Shown: positions 9,101 to 18,015 of the stretch, in pieces
Position numbering within the stretch: the stretch's first letter is position 1
Layout of the letters: the number at the start of each line of letters is the position of its first letter
Source: Nitrososphaera sp.
GTDB lineage: Archaea; Thermoproteota; Nitrososphaeria; Nitrososphaerales; Nitrososphaeraceae
Direction of reading: 5' to 3'
Assembly: GCA_029263715.1 (NCBI GenBank)
Contig: JAJUFP010000003.1
Coordinates: 1 to 64,000, forward strand
Length of the DNA: 64,000 nt
The notes under the pieces: model-generated
The model's database searches: none
Told to the model about the DNA's origin: nothing
The model's input: the letters and a program-made list of their open reading frames with translations, nothing else
Made by a program: the position numbers and the translations under genes

Positions 9101-10905
9101 AGACAAGTAGTCTTTTACTGTCTACTCTTCAAGCAAGTTTTGCTTTTCTAAATTTTTCCTATCTGCAAAAATGGACGATTTTTGGGATCATTATAGGGGT
9201 TATCGCAGGGTTAGCTGCCGTCGGTCTTTCACTGTTGACATCCTTTCTTACAGGTCTTTTCCTTGGCATTGGCGCAGGATTTATCCCGCCCTCTCCCGGT
9301 GTTCAACAGGTTGCCTACTCGCTCGCTATAGAAAGGCCTTGGATGCTGCCAATAATTGCAGGGGCAGGTGGTTTGGCAGTCGGACTATTGTTTTACAAGT
9401 TTGCGCCCAAAACAGAAGGTCACGGCACCGATGCGGTCATCGACGCGTTCCACAATAAAGAAGGAAATATTCGCGCAAGGGCGCCTGTTTTGACGGGAAT
9501 TACATCGTCCGTGACACTTGGAAGCGGTGGAAGCGGTGGAATGGAAGGACCTATGTCTCAGATAGCTGCAGGCTTGAGTTCAGTCATAGCTAGGATATTC
9601 AAGTTTGATGCTGATGACCGACGGATTGCCATTGCTGCAGGATTGGCTGCAGGCATAGGAAGCATTTTCAAAGTTCCACTTGGAGCCGCGCTCTTTAGTA
9701 CCGAGGTGTTTTACCGGCGCGATTTTGAAGTCAAGGTTATAGTTCCTTCCGTAATAGCCTCAGTCGTAGGATACACGGTCTTTGGCTTTGTTTTTGGATT
9801 TGCTCCGATATTTTCCATATCTCCGGACAGTGCCAAGTACAGCCGTCCTGAATCCTTAGTACTATACGCGGTCATAGGAATAATCTCTGCTGCCGCAAGC
9901 ATGGCATATGTTAGAATGTTTTATTTTGTAAGTAAGGCTTTTGCGAATTTGAAAAGGGTTCCTGTATACATAAAGCCGGCGATTGGTGGCGCTATGGTGG
10001 GATCTATAGCTATCATTGCTCCGCAGATATTGGGCAATGGTTATGGGTGGCTCCAGCTAGCAATGCTTGGGAGTCCGTTACTACTTCCAATATGGATTAT
10101 TTTAATCGTCGCTGCATTGAAGATCGTTGCCACTTCTCTGACAATAGGGTCAGGCGGAAGTGCAGGATTATTTGCACCTAGCATGGTTATCGGCGGTCTT
10201 TTGGGCACCTTTATCGGAGAATTGTTTCATATCTTCGGGCTTTTCTTATGGATTGACGTATCGGCAACCGCCATCGTTGGTATGGTTGCTTTTTTCAGCG
10301 CGACCGCCAAGACTCCGATTTCTACTATTGTCATGGGAAGCGAGCTTACGGGAGGGTATGGTTTGCTTGCGCCTATGATGATTGCCACTGTGATTGCCTA
10401 CGCTGCCTCAAGTTTGAACAGCAGCATATTCAAGAGCCAAGTGATCACTAGGAGAGATTCTCCTGCTCATAAAGAGGAGTATGACATCTCCATCTTGCGA
10501 GATTTGAAGGCTCGAGATGCGGCAAGCCCTCAATTCGTCAGTATGAGCGGCATTTCCCCTATCACGGAAGTACTGGATATAATGAAGTCAAACGGAGTCG
10601 GTTTTGTATTTGTGGATGATGGGAGGGATACGACACATGCGAATGGGGGAAAGGTAAGGATGGCATTGTTGCATGATGTTGTATCGGCACAAGATACAGG
10701 AAGGTCCATCTTAGCAGCAGTCAGCAACAAGGAATCCCCTGTAATCAAGGATTCCGACTCTCTTTACGACGCCTTTAGCCTCCTAATGTCTACAGGGTCG
10801 GAGGTTGTTGCTGTTTCTCGTGAGGGAAGGATTGTGGGGGTGATTTCCTATAAAGAGATCGCAAAGGCATACCACTACAACGTTCACTCGAAAACCCGGA
10901 AATAA
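9097..10905 (+). CDS. ClC-type chloride channel/antiporter with C-terminal CBS pair
   Basis: The 602-residue polytopic protein has the ClC selectivity motifs: GSGGSGGMEGP (first signature, with the gating Glu of the GxEGP motif kept but the usual Lys/Arg replaced by Met) and, in the second half, GSGGSAGLFAPS. Two CBS motifs occupy the last ~130 residues (SGISPITEVLDIMKSNGVGF and a second ending GVISYKEIAKA). The family moves chloride or exchanges chloride for protons, and CBS domains often bind adenine nucleotides. The start overlaps the stop of the small upstream frame, so the two are probably co-translated. Confidence 0.9.
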   Translation: MKTSSLLLSTLQASFAFLNFSYLQKWTIFGIIIGVIAGLAAVGLSLLTSFLTGLFLGIGAGFIPPSPGVQQVAYSLAIERPWMLPIIAGAGGLAVGLLFYKFAPKTEGHGTDAVIDAFHNKEGNIRARAPVLTGITSSVTLGSGGSGGMEGPMSQIAAGLSSVIARIFKFDADDRRIAIAAGLAAGIGSIFKVPLGAALFSTEVFYRRDFEVKVIVPSVIASVVGYTVFGFVFGFAPIFSISPDSAKYSRPESLVLYAVIGIISAAASMAYVRMFYFVSKAFANLKRVPVYIKPAIGGAMVGSIAIIAPQILGNGYGWLQLAMLGSPLLLPIWIILIVAALKIVATSLTIGSGGSAGLFAPSMVIGGLLGTFIGELFHIFGLFLWIDVSATAIVGMVAFFSATAKTPISTIVMGSELTGGYGLLAPMMIATVIAYAASSLNSSIFKSQVITRRDSPAHKEEYDISILRDLKARDAASPQFVSMSGISPITEVLDIMKSNGVGFVFVDDGRDTTHANGGKVRMALLHDVVSAQDTGRSILAAVSNKESPVIKDSDSLYDAFSLLMSTGSEVVAVSREGRIVGVISYKEIAKAYHYNVHSKTRK

Positions 10906-11697
10906 GAGGTAAAATAATCCGGGGAATTTATCCTGCTGAATGCTCTCCTAAATCTCCGGAATCCTCCTTTGCAGCTATGATTACTATAACACCATTTTGG
11001 CTCAGGCTTGTACAAGAACGAGCCGGTTGAGCCGTCAGATCCTGTTAAAAACCAGAAGTGAAAATGCGATTCGTTCACTATAAAACATCCAGCCAAAAAA
11101 ACTTCATTGCTTCAAGGGCAACGGCAAGTATAACAAGAATATTCGGTCCCAACGCCTTTCAGGTCTGTCAGAGTATTTTTCTAGGCGATATCCATTTGAC
11201 AAAGAAAATCATCATGAAATCAATTACCATTCCAATTATGTTGGAAAGCAATACTAGAAACACATCTGCAATATCAATACATCTTTATTCCAACAGTGCC
11301 GCCCAAATAATTGTTGATTGTGCTAAGATGGTGGCGGATCATTGTATGGGAACCCGAGGAAGGGCCGAATTAAAGACGTTGCAAGTGCTGCATCTGGTGT
11401 TATTACTCAATACAGAAGGTTGGTTGTTAGATAACCAAAAATACATTCCTTGAACCTATACATTATGTTCACATTTTATAGCTAGTACTACACCACAACA
11501 AATCCTATATCCTACATACCAGATACAACTGAATATGGTTAAAAAATGTAGAATATTACGACATACGATATGAACATGATCTCAATATTTGAATGCTTCA
11601 GGTCTTACATGCGATGGGTATATGATAATCGCATCAGAAAGATTCGTGGAAAAGATTCACACAGATTATTTGAAACAATCACTAGGTGTATTGTAGC
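10906..11697. other. Gene-poor AT-rich gap between ClC and DASS transporter genes
   Basis: I see no convincing intact gene. On the minus strand, hydrophobic but stop-interrupted frames occupy 11078-11338 (listed separately), and a 38-codon frame at 10928-11043 encodes LSQNGVIVIIAAKEDSGDLG without a start codon. A plus-strand open frame of 131 codons (11058-11453) looks unlike a real protein. TATA-like attatttg at 11664-11671 belongs to the next gene. Confidence 0.5.
11078..11338 (-). pseudogene. Decayed small membrane-protein gene
   Basis: One minus-strand frame reads SATILAQSTIIWAALLE, stop, then VFLVLLSNIIGMVIDFMMIF and FVKWISPRKIL, two stops, then KALGPNILVILAVALEAM and KFFWLDVL, stop. 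All pieces are in the same frame, and three are typical transmembrane segments separated by a basic loop, as expected of a small polytopic protein that has gathered three in-frame nonsense codons (TAA, TGA, TGA). The family is not recognised. An alternative is chance hydrophobicity in AT-rich DNA. Confidence 0.35.
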
Positions 11698-13233
11698 TTG
11701 AAAAACAGCCTGACCAGAGAGCATTTCAGAAAGATAGGGCTTGTCAGCGGGCCGTTACTTTTCGTGTTGATAATAAATTTGCCGATCGAGGGGCTGTCTT
11801 CTGAAGCCAAAGTGGTCCTCGGCACGGCCATCCTGATGAGTGCCTGGTGGGTTTCAGAGGCTCTTCCAATCTATGTGACGGCACTAATCCCTGTCGTAAT
11901 TTTTCCGGCTTTCAGCGTAACGACTCTTGGCGAAACTGCTGCAAAGTATGCCGACAGAATCATCTTCCTGTTCTTGGGAGGCTTTATACTGGCAAAGGCC
12001 ATTGAAAAAACAGGTCTTCACAAAAGGTTTGCGCTTACAATTCTGCACTACTTCGGTACCAATCCAAGACATATAGTTGCGGCATTTATCATCGTTACAG
12101 GCTTTCTTAGCGCATGGATGAGCAACACTGCTACTGCCATGCTGATGATTCCTATCGCTGCCGCTGTGGTGACCCAGGTGCAAGACGAGAAGAGGAGGTC
12201 CGGTTTTGCCATATGCCTTATGCTTTCTGTTGCGTACGCCGCAAGTCTTGGAGGAATGGCGACGCTTATAGGAACGCCTCCAAATGCGGTTTTCGCTTCG
12301 CTGTCAAAATCAATCCTTGATGTTGACGTTACTTTTTCACAGTGGATGCTGGTAGGGATGCCTGTGAGCGCAGCGTCCCTTTTTGTCCTGTGGATCTACA
12401 TGGTAAACTTTGGGGCAAAGATCGACCGGAATCCTTTGATGGAAGAAAAGGACCTTATTTCAAGAAAGCTGGCCGAGCTAGGCAAAATAAACAGAAATGA
12501 AAAACTGGTTGCGTCTGTCTTTGCAGCAACGGCGTTAGCCTGGATCACACGTGGATTGTTGTGGAAGGACTTTCTTCCCATGGTTGATGATTCAATGATT
12601 GCAATAGCCGCTGCGCTATCGTTGTTTGTCATCCCAGCTGCGGCTAGGAGAAACGAAAGACCTGACGAATCGCCAAATCAAAAGAAGGCAGATTCCAGTT
12701 TGATCAAAGGTTCCGAGAATGGAACCTCGCCTTCCGAACAGATACATAGCAGTGCACTGCTAGACTGGAAGAGCGCGGTCAAGATTCCCTGGGGCGTCTT
12801 GTTGTTGATTGGAGGTGGCCTGGCATTGGCAGAAGGCTTTTCAGCGACTGGACTGGATGAGCAGATCGCCAAGAATCTGTCATTTTTGGGAGATGTAAAT
12901 TATATTGTCATTATTCTTGCAGTTGTAGCCATCACAATCCTTGCCGGTGAGATCATAAGCAACACTGCGACCGCTGCCTTGATCATACCGGTTGCAGCAT
13001 CGCTGGCAACGTCTCTCTCGATCAACCCTATGCTCTTGATGATGCCCGTCGCAGTTTCGGCTAGCTACGGCTTTATAATGCCGGTAGGAACTCCTCCAAA
13101 CGCCATAGCCTTTGCAACTGGACACGTGACAGCTCAAAAAATGGCGAGGGCGGGTCTACCTTTGGATCTTATCGGGATAGCGCTTGTCACTGTCATGACC
13201 GCTGTTCTAGTTCCACTTGTGTGGAATCAGTGA
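11698..13233 (+). CDS. DASS (SLC13) family sodium:anion symporter
   Basis: This polytopic protein of about 511 residues carries the duplicated DASS signature: MSNTATAMLMIPIA in the first half and SNTATAALIIPVAAS in the second, each followed by a GTPPNA loop (LIGTPPNAVFAS and PVGTPPNAIAFA). These Ser-Asn-Thr motifs bind Na+ and the carboxylate or sulfate substrate. A poorly conserved hydrophilic loop lies between the halves (RPDESPNQKKADS). TTG 11698 is preferred because the TATA-like box at 11664-11671 sits about 30 nt upstream; GTG 11686 is the alternative. The substrate (dicarboxylate or sulfate) is undetermined. Confidence 0.88.
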   Translation: MKNSLTREHFRKIGLVSGPLLFVLIINLPIEGLSSEAKVVLGTAILMSAWWVSEALPIYVTALIPVVIFPAFSVTTLGETAAKYADRIIFLFLGGFILAKAIEKTGLHKRFALTILHYFGTNPRHIVAAFIIVTGFLSAWMSNTATAMLMIPIAAAVVTQVQDEKRRSGFAICLMLSVAYAASLGGMATLIGTPPNAVFASLSKSILDVDVTFSQWMLVGMPVSAASLFVLWIYMVNFGAKIDRNPLMEEKDLISRKLAELGKINRNEKLVASVFAATALAWITRGLLWKDFLPMVDDSMIAIAAALSLFVIPAAARRNERPDESPNQKKADSSLIKGSENGTSPSEQIHSSALLDWKSAVKIPWGVLLLIGGGLALAEGFSATGLDEQIAKNLSFLGDVNYIVIILAVVAITILAGEIISNTATAALIIPVAASLATSLSINPMLLMMPVAVSASYGFIMPVGTPPNAIAFATGHVTAQKMARAGLPLDLIGIALVTVMTAVLVPLVWNQ

Positions 13234-13352
13234 AAAAGCCGGTAGATAGGTTCACGATCCTTAACACCAGGAGATCGTACACTTGGATCGCCGCGTACCT
13301 CCAGTAGACTGGCCAAGCGCAAGTCATCGTACAATAACAAAGCAGCTTGAAA

Positions 13353-13829
13353 ATGACGACGGGAAATACTTTCATACTCAGTCATACTCATACTTGTCAG
13401 AATTTGTCGGATCATAGCGACAGAGATGCCCTTGTAAGGGACTATAACACGGTTCTGAGAGAAAGCACCCTGCTCACTACATTTACAGGCATACTCTTTG
13501 GGTTTCTGTTAACCATCTCAATCACCTCTGGCGCTGATCTTCCTCTGATAAACAAAATCACAGTACTTGTGGCTATTTTCTCCATAACAATAGCAATATC
13601 TCTATTCGTTCTGCCTGTTGTTTATCACCACATACAATATCCATATAGCGATTTCGAGAAATTCAAAAAAAGGACTCACAGGTTCATGATCTTTGGCTTC
13701 ATCCCCACAGGCATCACCTTGTATCTTTGTTTAGAAATAGCGCTGTCATCATTGATACGAGAGTTTGCCTTTGTGCTTGCCGCCATACCCTTTATCTCTG
13801 TGTACGTTCTCTTTGTAAAAAGAAAATAA
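13353..13829 (+). CDS. DUF6328-like four-helix membrane protein
   Basis: The ~158-residue protein has a soluble N-terminal part (residues 1-40) and four membrane helices, the first ending GILFGFLLTISI, a pattern typical of DUF6328 proteins (LLxGIxxLFGFLLTI). The loop after helix 2 contains VYHHIQYPYSDFEKF. ATG 13353 is chosen over TTG 13347 from the TATA-like box near 13331. The function of the family is unknown. It follows the DASS transporter by 119 bp but appears to have its own promoter. Confidence 0.65.
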   Translation: MTTGNTFILSHTHTCQNLSDHSDRDALVRDYNTVLRESTLLTTFTGILFGFLLTISITSGADLPLINKITVLVAIFSITIAISLFVLPVVYHHIQYPYSDFEKFKKRTHRFMIFGFIPTGITLYLCLEIALSSLIREFAFVLAAIPFISVYVLFVKRK

Positions 13830-13997
13830 AGCACGAGCTAAATCTGCCACTGCCTACCATGCATTCATAGAACACCTGAAGCAATTACGGTAGCGGCCTT
13901 CAAAGCATCCTACACGAAGGGTCAAGGAAACTTCATGCGCGGCCCAAACTGCTCGCATGAGTGGAGGGCGCGATGTAAAGGATGTGCTTGAGTACCT

Positions 13998-14393
13998 CTA
14001 CCAACGTGGCGGTCTTCCGCCGGTGTTGTCCTTACTCATGACCGATTGCTTTGCATGAGTTCTGGTTGTTTTGTGCAGCTTGGCCTTGGGCCTGAGACTC
14101 CTCGCAAATTTTTCTTTTGTGCTCTTGGTCTTTTTGTAACCTCGATAAGACTTGGCAGCAGTTTCTTGGTTTAGTCTGATCAGCTCTTCTGCAACCATCT
14201 TGCGAAGAGTGACAGAACTGACTTGTTCCTTCGAGGCTAGGGATTCATGGTTTTTTACAGTTCTGGTAATCTCAAGAGCCATAGCATAGGGAACTCCAGC
14301 TCTGCTTACCGCGCGGGCCATTTTTCTGCTGTCAAATGGCTCCAAGCGACCGCTTCTTTTCTTTACCATGAGCAGTTTCTTGGTTGCGACCAT
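13998..14393 (-). CDS. ATP-cone domain protein
   Basis: Residues ~8-90 form an ATP-cone: KKRSGRLEPFDSRKMARAVS, then a helical bundle with VSSVTLRKMVAEELIRLN, as in NrdR and class I/III ribonucleotide reductases. The basic tail (KSTKEKFARSLRPKAKLHK, ending GGRPPRW) is unlike either, so this is a free-standing ATP-cone with a possible nucleic-acid-binding extension. ATG 14393 has a good TATA-like box (tatttataag on the minus strand, 14418-14428), giving a leaderless message. A role as a nucleotide-sensing regulator is likely but unproven. Confidence 0.8.
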   Translation of the reverse strand: MVATKKLLMVKKRSGRLEPFDSRKMARAVSRAGVPYAMALEITRTVKNHESLASKEQVSSVTLRKMVAEELIRLNQETAAKSYRGYKKTKSTKEKFARSLRPKAKLHKTTRTHAKQSVMSKDNTGGRPPRW

Positions 14394-14788
14394 GTTTTAT
14401 CTAATTAATACTTGCTTATAAATACAAAATCAGTAAGCCCAATCATGTGGTTATTCTGGACTATGAATCTAGGGTCAAGTGAATCCTGCAATTTATGCTG
14501 ACATAATTCTGGAGAGATAATCAGTACTTTGCAATAACGTGTTTGTCAGCATTTTTTAGTCGATTGTCAAGGAATGCCTCTGACAACGGCTAAAGCTGCC
14601 ACCCGGGAACCATGTTTGTGAGAAAACCATCATCTAGGTTTGATACGTTTATTCGAGCCTGTCATGGATGTTTTTGACACATAGGAGTACTTGGTCAATG
14701 TGCTGCTGTTCAGGTACTTAGATTTCAAAGGCGTATTCTGCCATTGATATAGCAAATTCCATGATTTGCGCCTAACCAAAATATGAAC
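14394..14788. other. Intergenic region without recognised gene
   Basis: About 395 bp of moderately AT-rich sequence. It holds the promoter of the ATP-cone gene (TATA-like box at 14418-14428) at its left end. I found no tRNA fold, long inverted repeat or coding-like frame in the rest. Confidence 0.6.
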
Positions 14789-15817
14789 TCAAATCGATCC
14801 GTCCTTTTTCTTACGCCATGGTTTCCAATAATGCATCCATACGGCAACTCCACCAACTAGAGGACCGAAGATGGCCGCATACAGACCTGCTATAATGAGA
14901 GTCGGATCCTGCTTGTTCTTTGAAATTATTGCATCGGCACTCATCTCGCCACTTCCCTGATAAACAATGGTGGTGAATTCCGCGTTGTTGTCTTTTTCGC
15001 CTCCTACATTCTCAAAACGGATGATGGCGGGCCCGGGCTGAGTGAATACAAAATTCTTGATGTCCGCGCCATATTCAGAGAATCCAAAGGACCTGTGTAC
15101 CTCCTTGCCGTTCTGGATTATCACAAAGTCATATCTCAACAGGTGCTCTTTCTTTGTCCCAGACCTGTCAAAAAAGTCGTTAATGAAGGTGACCTGCTCT
15201 CCGGTTTTCAGAACCTTGGGAGACCAGGCAGTCCCGACATGGTAGTTTGGTTTTGGGGTAAGGGACATTGCAGGAAGTTCAATCATTACTCCCTCACCAT
15301 TTTGTGGATAGTTAGGAATTTCGCCTTCTACTTCGACTACTCCAAACATCCAGGGGTGTAAGGTACAAAAGTAGGAAAATGTTCCAGGAAAAGTAAAGGT
15401 GTACGACCAATTTTCTCCTTCTTGAAATAGCCCGCTGTCAAACATCCCGTCTGGAGTACCAAGGTCGCCTCGCACAAAACCCGTCCTGCCGCTTGACATT
15501 CCACTTGTAACGGTATGTTTTTCATGATCCTCGTTTATCCATGTCACCGTGTCGCTCACCTTTATCGTAAGCTTGGTTGGTGTGTACCATTCTTCTGGCC
15601 TTTCGACCTGAGGATCAAATGACGGGTTGGCAGCACCTTTCTTTATGACCACCTCGTAACTATCTGCGTATGCATAGTGGGAATTTGATACCGCAAACAC
15701 AACAAGCAGAAACAGGGCTGATATCGCGGTTGCCTTTCTCACATTTAAATTCGTTGCAAATGTGCATGATTTCCGTTTCCGACCTGCATCAGTTTTGATA
15801 CCCCGTAATCTTAACAT
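14789..15817 (-). CDS. Membrane-anchored blue-copper (plastocyanin-like) protein
   Basis: The 342-residue protein has an N-terminal signal/anchor (ATAISALFLLVVFAV, about residues 30-50), a cupredoxin domain with the type-1 copper ligands (His in DHEKHTVTSG; Cys, His and Met in YFCTLHPWMFG), a second beta domain, and a C-terminal TM helix (LIIAGLYAAIFGPLVGGVAV) followed by a basic tail. Such proteins replace cytochrome c as electron carriers in ammonia-oxidising archaea and act on the outer face of the membrane. Unlike most genes here it has a clear ribosome-binding site (AGGAGGT) before ATG 15817. Confidence 0.9.
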   Translation of the reverse strand: MLRLRGIKTDAGRKRKSCTFATNLNVRKATAISALFLLVVFAVSNSHYAYADSYEVVIKKGAANPSFDPQVERPEEWYTPTKLTIKVSDTVTWINEDHEKHTVTSGMSSGRTGFVRGDLGTPDGMFDSGLFQEGENWSYTFTFPGTFSYFCTLHPWMFGVVEVEGEIPNYPQNGEGVMIELPAMSLTPKPNYHVGTAWSPKVLKTGEQVTFINDFFDRSGTKKEHLLRYDFVIIQNGKEVHRSFGFSEYGADIKNFVFTQPGPAIIRFENVGGEKDNNAEFTTIVYQGSGEMSADAIISKNKQDPTLIIAGLYAAIFGPLVGGVAVWMHYWKPWRKKKDGSI

Positions 15818-15823
15818 AGAATC

Positions 15824-15830
15824 GACCTCC
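15824..15830 (-). promoter_or_regulatory. Shine-Dalgarno site of the blue-copper gene
   Basis: Minus-strand AGGAGGT ends about 7 nt before ATG 15817, an unusually strong Shine-Dalgarno site in a window where most messages look leaderless. A TATA-like box (agcataaatc, about 15908-15918) implies a leader of roughly 65-70 nt, so this copper-protein mRNA may be controlled at translation. Confidence 0.6.
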
Positions 15831-16361
15831 TAATTCCATTGCGCCAATTATGAAGGCTTGTGTCCTCTTGTAGTTTCAATGTGACACTTTGCATAACATC
15901 AGATTTATGCTTTTAGAATTCAATGCAATGTGAGAACTCATCTATAGTTATGCCGCTTAACAAAAGTTCCCTGATAATCATGTGGTTTCCTGAATGTCGA
16001 AAAGTTTAGCAAATGTTAGTGTACTTATGTTAGTTGGCAATAAACGCGTTCTATAGTATCTGACAGGTAGTGAATAGCCTAAACATTCGTTGGACATCTA
16101 CATCAACCCTCACTGGAACAAAATGCAGGTTCCGTGAGCCAAATACACTATGTCTGCATGGCCGATTATTTACAACCCCTCTAATTGATCTGTTATTGTT
16201 TGCAAGATCTGCCTGCGTGGATTGGTATAGTCCTCCAAGTCATACGGTAAACAGATAATCCTTCTATAGGCACGTATCTGGTAGTCCCTACCTACTACAT
16301 GAAGATTTTACTGTGGTATCGTCAATTTCCTTTTATTCTTCTTTCTCCAATCTAATCGTAA
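15831..16361. other. Intergenic region with divergent promoters only
   Basis: The left 90 bp form the leader and TATA-like box of the cupredoxin gene, and the right end (ccttttattc, 16328-16338) is the box of the coiled-coil gene at 16362. Between them no convincing coding frame, RNA fold or repeat was seen. Confidence 0.6.
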
Positions 16362-16622
16362 ATGAAAGACATACAGCTTGTAGCCAACGATCTGAAACTC
16401 TACTTCAGAGGTTTTGAAGTGGCGCTTGAAAGAAACAACATTGAAGATGCCATTAGATATCTCAAAGACATGAGGCGGGAGCTAAACGATAACCTTGACT
16501 ATCTGGAGTCAAAGAAAGAACAAATCGAGAACAGAGAGATGCTGAAAAAGAATCTCCACGAATCTCTTGAAGACTATAAAAGCCGTGTTAAAAAATTAGA
16601 AGAAGAACTGAAGAAGCTTTGA
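16362..16622 (+). CDS. Small coiled-coil protein
   Basis: The 86-residue soluble protein is almost wholly helical. Residues ~35-86 show heptad spacing of Leu/Ile with alternating Lys and Glu, ending KSRVKKLEEELKKL, typical of a coiled coil. The start at ATG 16362 has a TATA-like box 25 nt upstream (leaderless). There is no known domain or Cys/His motif. It lies just upstream of, and co-directional with, the CNNM/CorC gene but is separated by about 100 bp; the function is unknown. Confidence 0.65.
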   Translation: MKDIQLVANDLKLYFRGFEVALERNNIEDAIRYLKDMRRELNDNLDYLESKKEQIENREMLKKNLHESLEDYKSRVKKLEEELKKL

Positions 16623-16720
16623 ATTCGTCTATCCATTAACAGTACCATCCCAGCAACAATGCCTGTCATGTTAGCAGAGCCTTTTTTACTGTCATACAAG
16701 TATCAGGACTTAATTTAAGA

Positions 16721-17974
16721 ATGGTAGAGTTAGAATTCGCTATTCCGGCCTTAGCCGGGCTGATCGGGCTATCCGCACTTTTCAGTGGTCTTGAAGTCGC
16801 GCTTGTCTCCTTGGAAAGAGGTCAGCTAAGACGACTCGTAAATGAAAGGAGATCCGGAGCAAAGTCACTTGAGAAGCTCAAGTCTAATCCAAAAAGGATG
16901 CTGATCACGATCCTGCTTGGCGTCAATTTAGCTAACATAGGGGCAGCTGCCGTTGCAACCGACCTTGCAACCGGTGCGTTTGGCAGCCTGGGGCTTGGCA
17001 TAGCAACGGGGATAATGACATTTATCCTGCTTGTATTTGGCGATATTACCCCCAAAGCATACTGTTATGCCCATGCAGAAAAGATATCGCTCAGGTTTGC
17101 GCGGGTTATTCTGGCGATACAGTATCTGCTGTATCCACTGGTGATTTTCCTGGAGGTGGTGACTAAAGGGATGTTCAAAGCCGTTAGAATTGAAGAAAGG
17201 CCAAAAACACTGAGTGAGGCCGAAGTACGCGCGATCTTGGATATCGGAGTGGAGGAAAAGGTACTCATGAAAGAAGAACGAGAGATGATGAAGGAAGTGC
17301 TAGAGTTTCACGACACCGCGGTGCGGGCCATAATGACACCGAGAAATAGTATGTTTGTTCTAAATGCGAGGTTGTTGATATGGGATGCACTGCCCTTGAT
17401 AAACAAAAGCGGATTTTCTAGAATCCCAATAATAGAAGAGTCAAAAGACAATATAATAGGAATTGTCCATATGAGGGACGTACTGCGTGCCATTGAAACA
17501 AAGACCAGTTTCATGATGCTGAAGGACGTTGCAAGAAAACCGCTCTTTGTCTCCAAGGATATGCTGATAAGCAAATTATTGAAGGAGTTTCAGGGAAGGC
17601 ATCTTCAGCTGGCAATAGTGGTTGACGAATTTGGAAGCACGGAAGGACTTGTAACGCTTGAAGATGTTATTGAAGAGCTTGTAGGAGAGATAACGGATGA
17701 GAAGGATATCGAACAGCAGCTGTTAAGGAAGGTGGACAGACATACGGTGGTTCTGCAAGGTGATGTCGAAATTGATGATGTTAATGAAGCCCTTAACATC
17801 AACCTGCCAAAAGGGACGGATTACTCTACCATAAGCGGTCTGTTACACGAGCACATCAAAAGGATACCAAGACAGGGTGATAGGGCTACAATAGGCAATG
17901 TAACAATCACTGTAGAAGAAACAGGCAGGAATGTTCCTCTGAGGATTACCGTGCGCAAAGAAGAAGAAAAATAA
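16721..17974 (+). CDS. CNNM/HlyC-CorC family transporter (DUF21, CBS pair, CorC_HlyC domain)
   Basis: The 417-residue protein has an N-terminal DUF21/CNNM membrane domain (LSALFSGLEVALVSLERGQL and three further helices), then two CBS domains (AIMTPRNSMFVLNARLLIW, and one beginning VARKPLFVSKDMLISKLL), and a C-terminal CorC_HlyC domain (GSTEGLVTLEDVIEELVGEI). CNNM/CorC proteins export Mg2+ or Co2+ coupled to Na+, with CBS sensing of Mg-ATP. All parts are intact and the length is normal. Confidence 0.9.
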   Translation: MVELEFAIPALAGLIGLSALFSGLEVALVSLERGQLRRLVNERRSGAKSLEKLKSNPKRMLITILLGVNLANIGAAAVATDLATGAFGSLGLGIATGIMTFILLVFGDITPKAYCYAHAEKISLRFARVILAIQYLLYPLVIFLEVVTKGMFKAVRIEERPKTLSEAEVRAILDIGVEEKVLMKEEREMMKEVLEFHDTAVRAIMTPRNSMFVLNARLLIWDALPLINKSGFSRIPIIEESKDNIIGIVHMRDVLRAIETKTSFMMLKDVARKPLFVSKDMLISKLLKEFQGRHLQLAIVVDEFGSTEGLVTLEDVIEELVGEITDEKDIEQQLLRKVDRHTVVLQGDVEIDDVNEALNINLPKGTDYSTISGLLHEHIKRIPRQGDRATIGNVTITVEETGRNVPLRITVRKEEEK

Positions 17975-18015
17975 AATATCCACATTCGGTTTTCTGCCAG
18001 ACCCAACTACAACAC

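Noticed and set aside
11058-11453. 131-codon plus-strand frame in the gap after the ClC gene
   Set aside because: No promoter, no recognisable domain, unusual composition, and it lies opposite the better hydrophobic minus-strand frames.
16070-16258. 62-codon plus-strand frame in the 15.8-16.4 kb gap
   Set aside because: No promoter and no protein-like pattern; probably chance.
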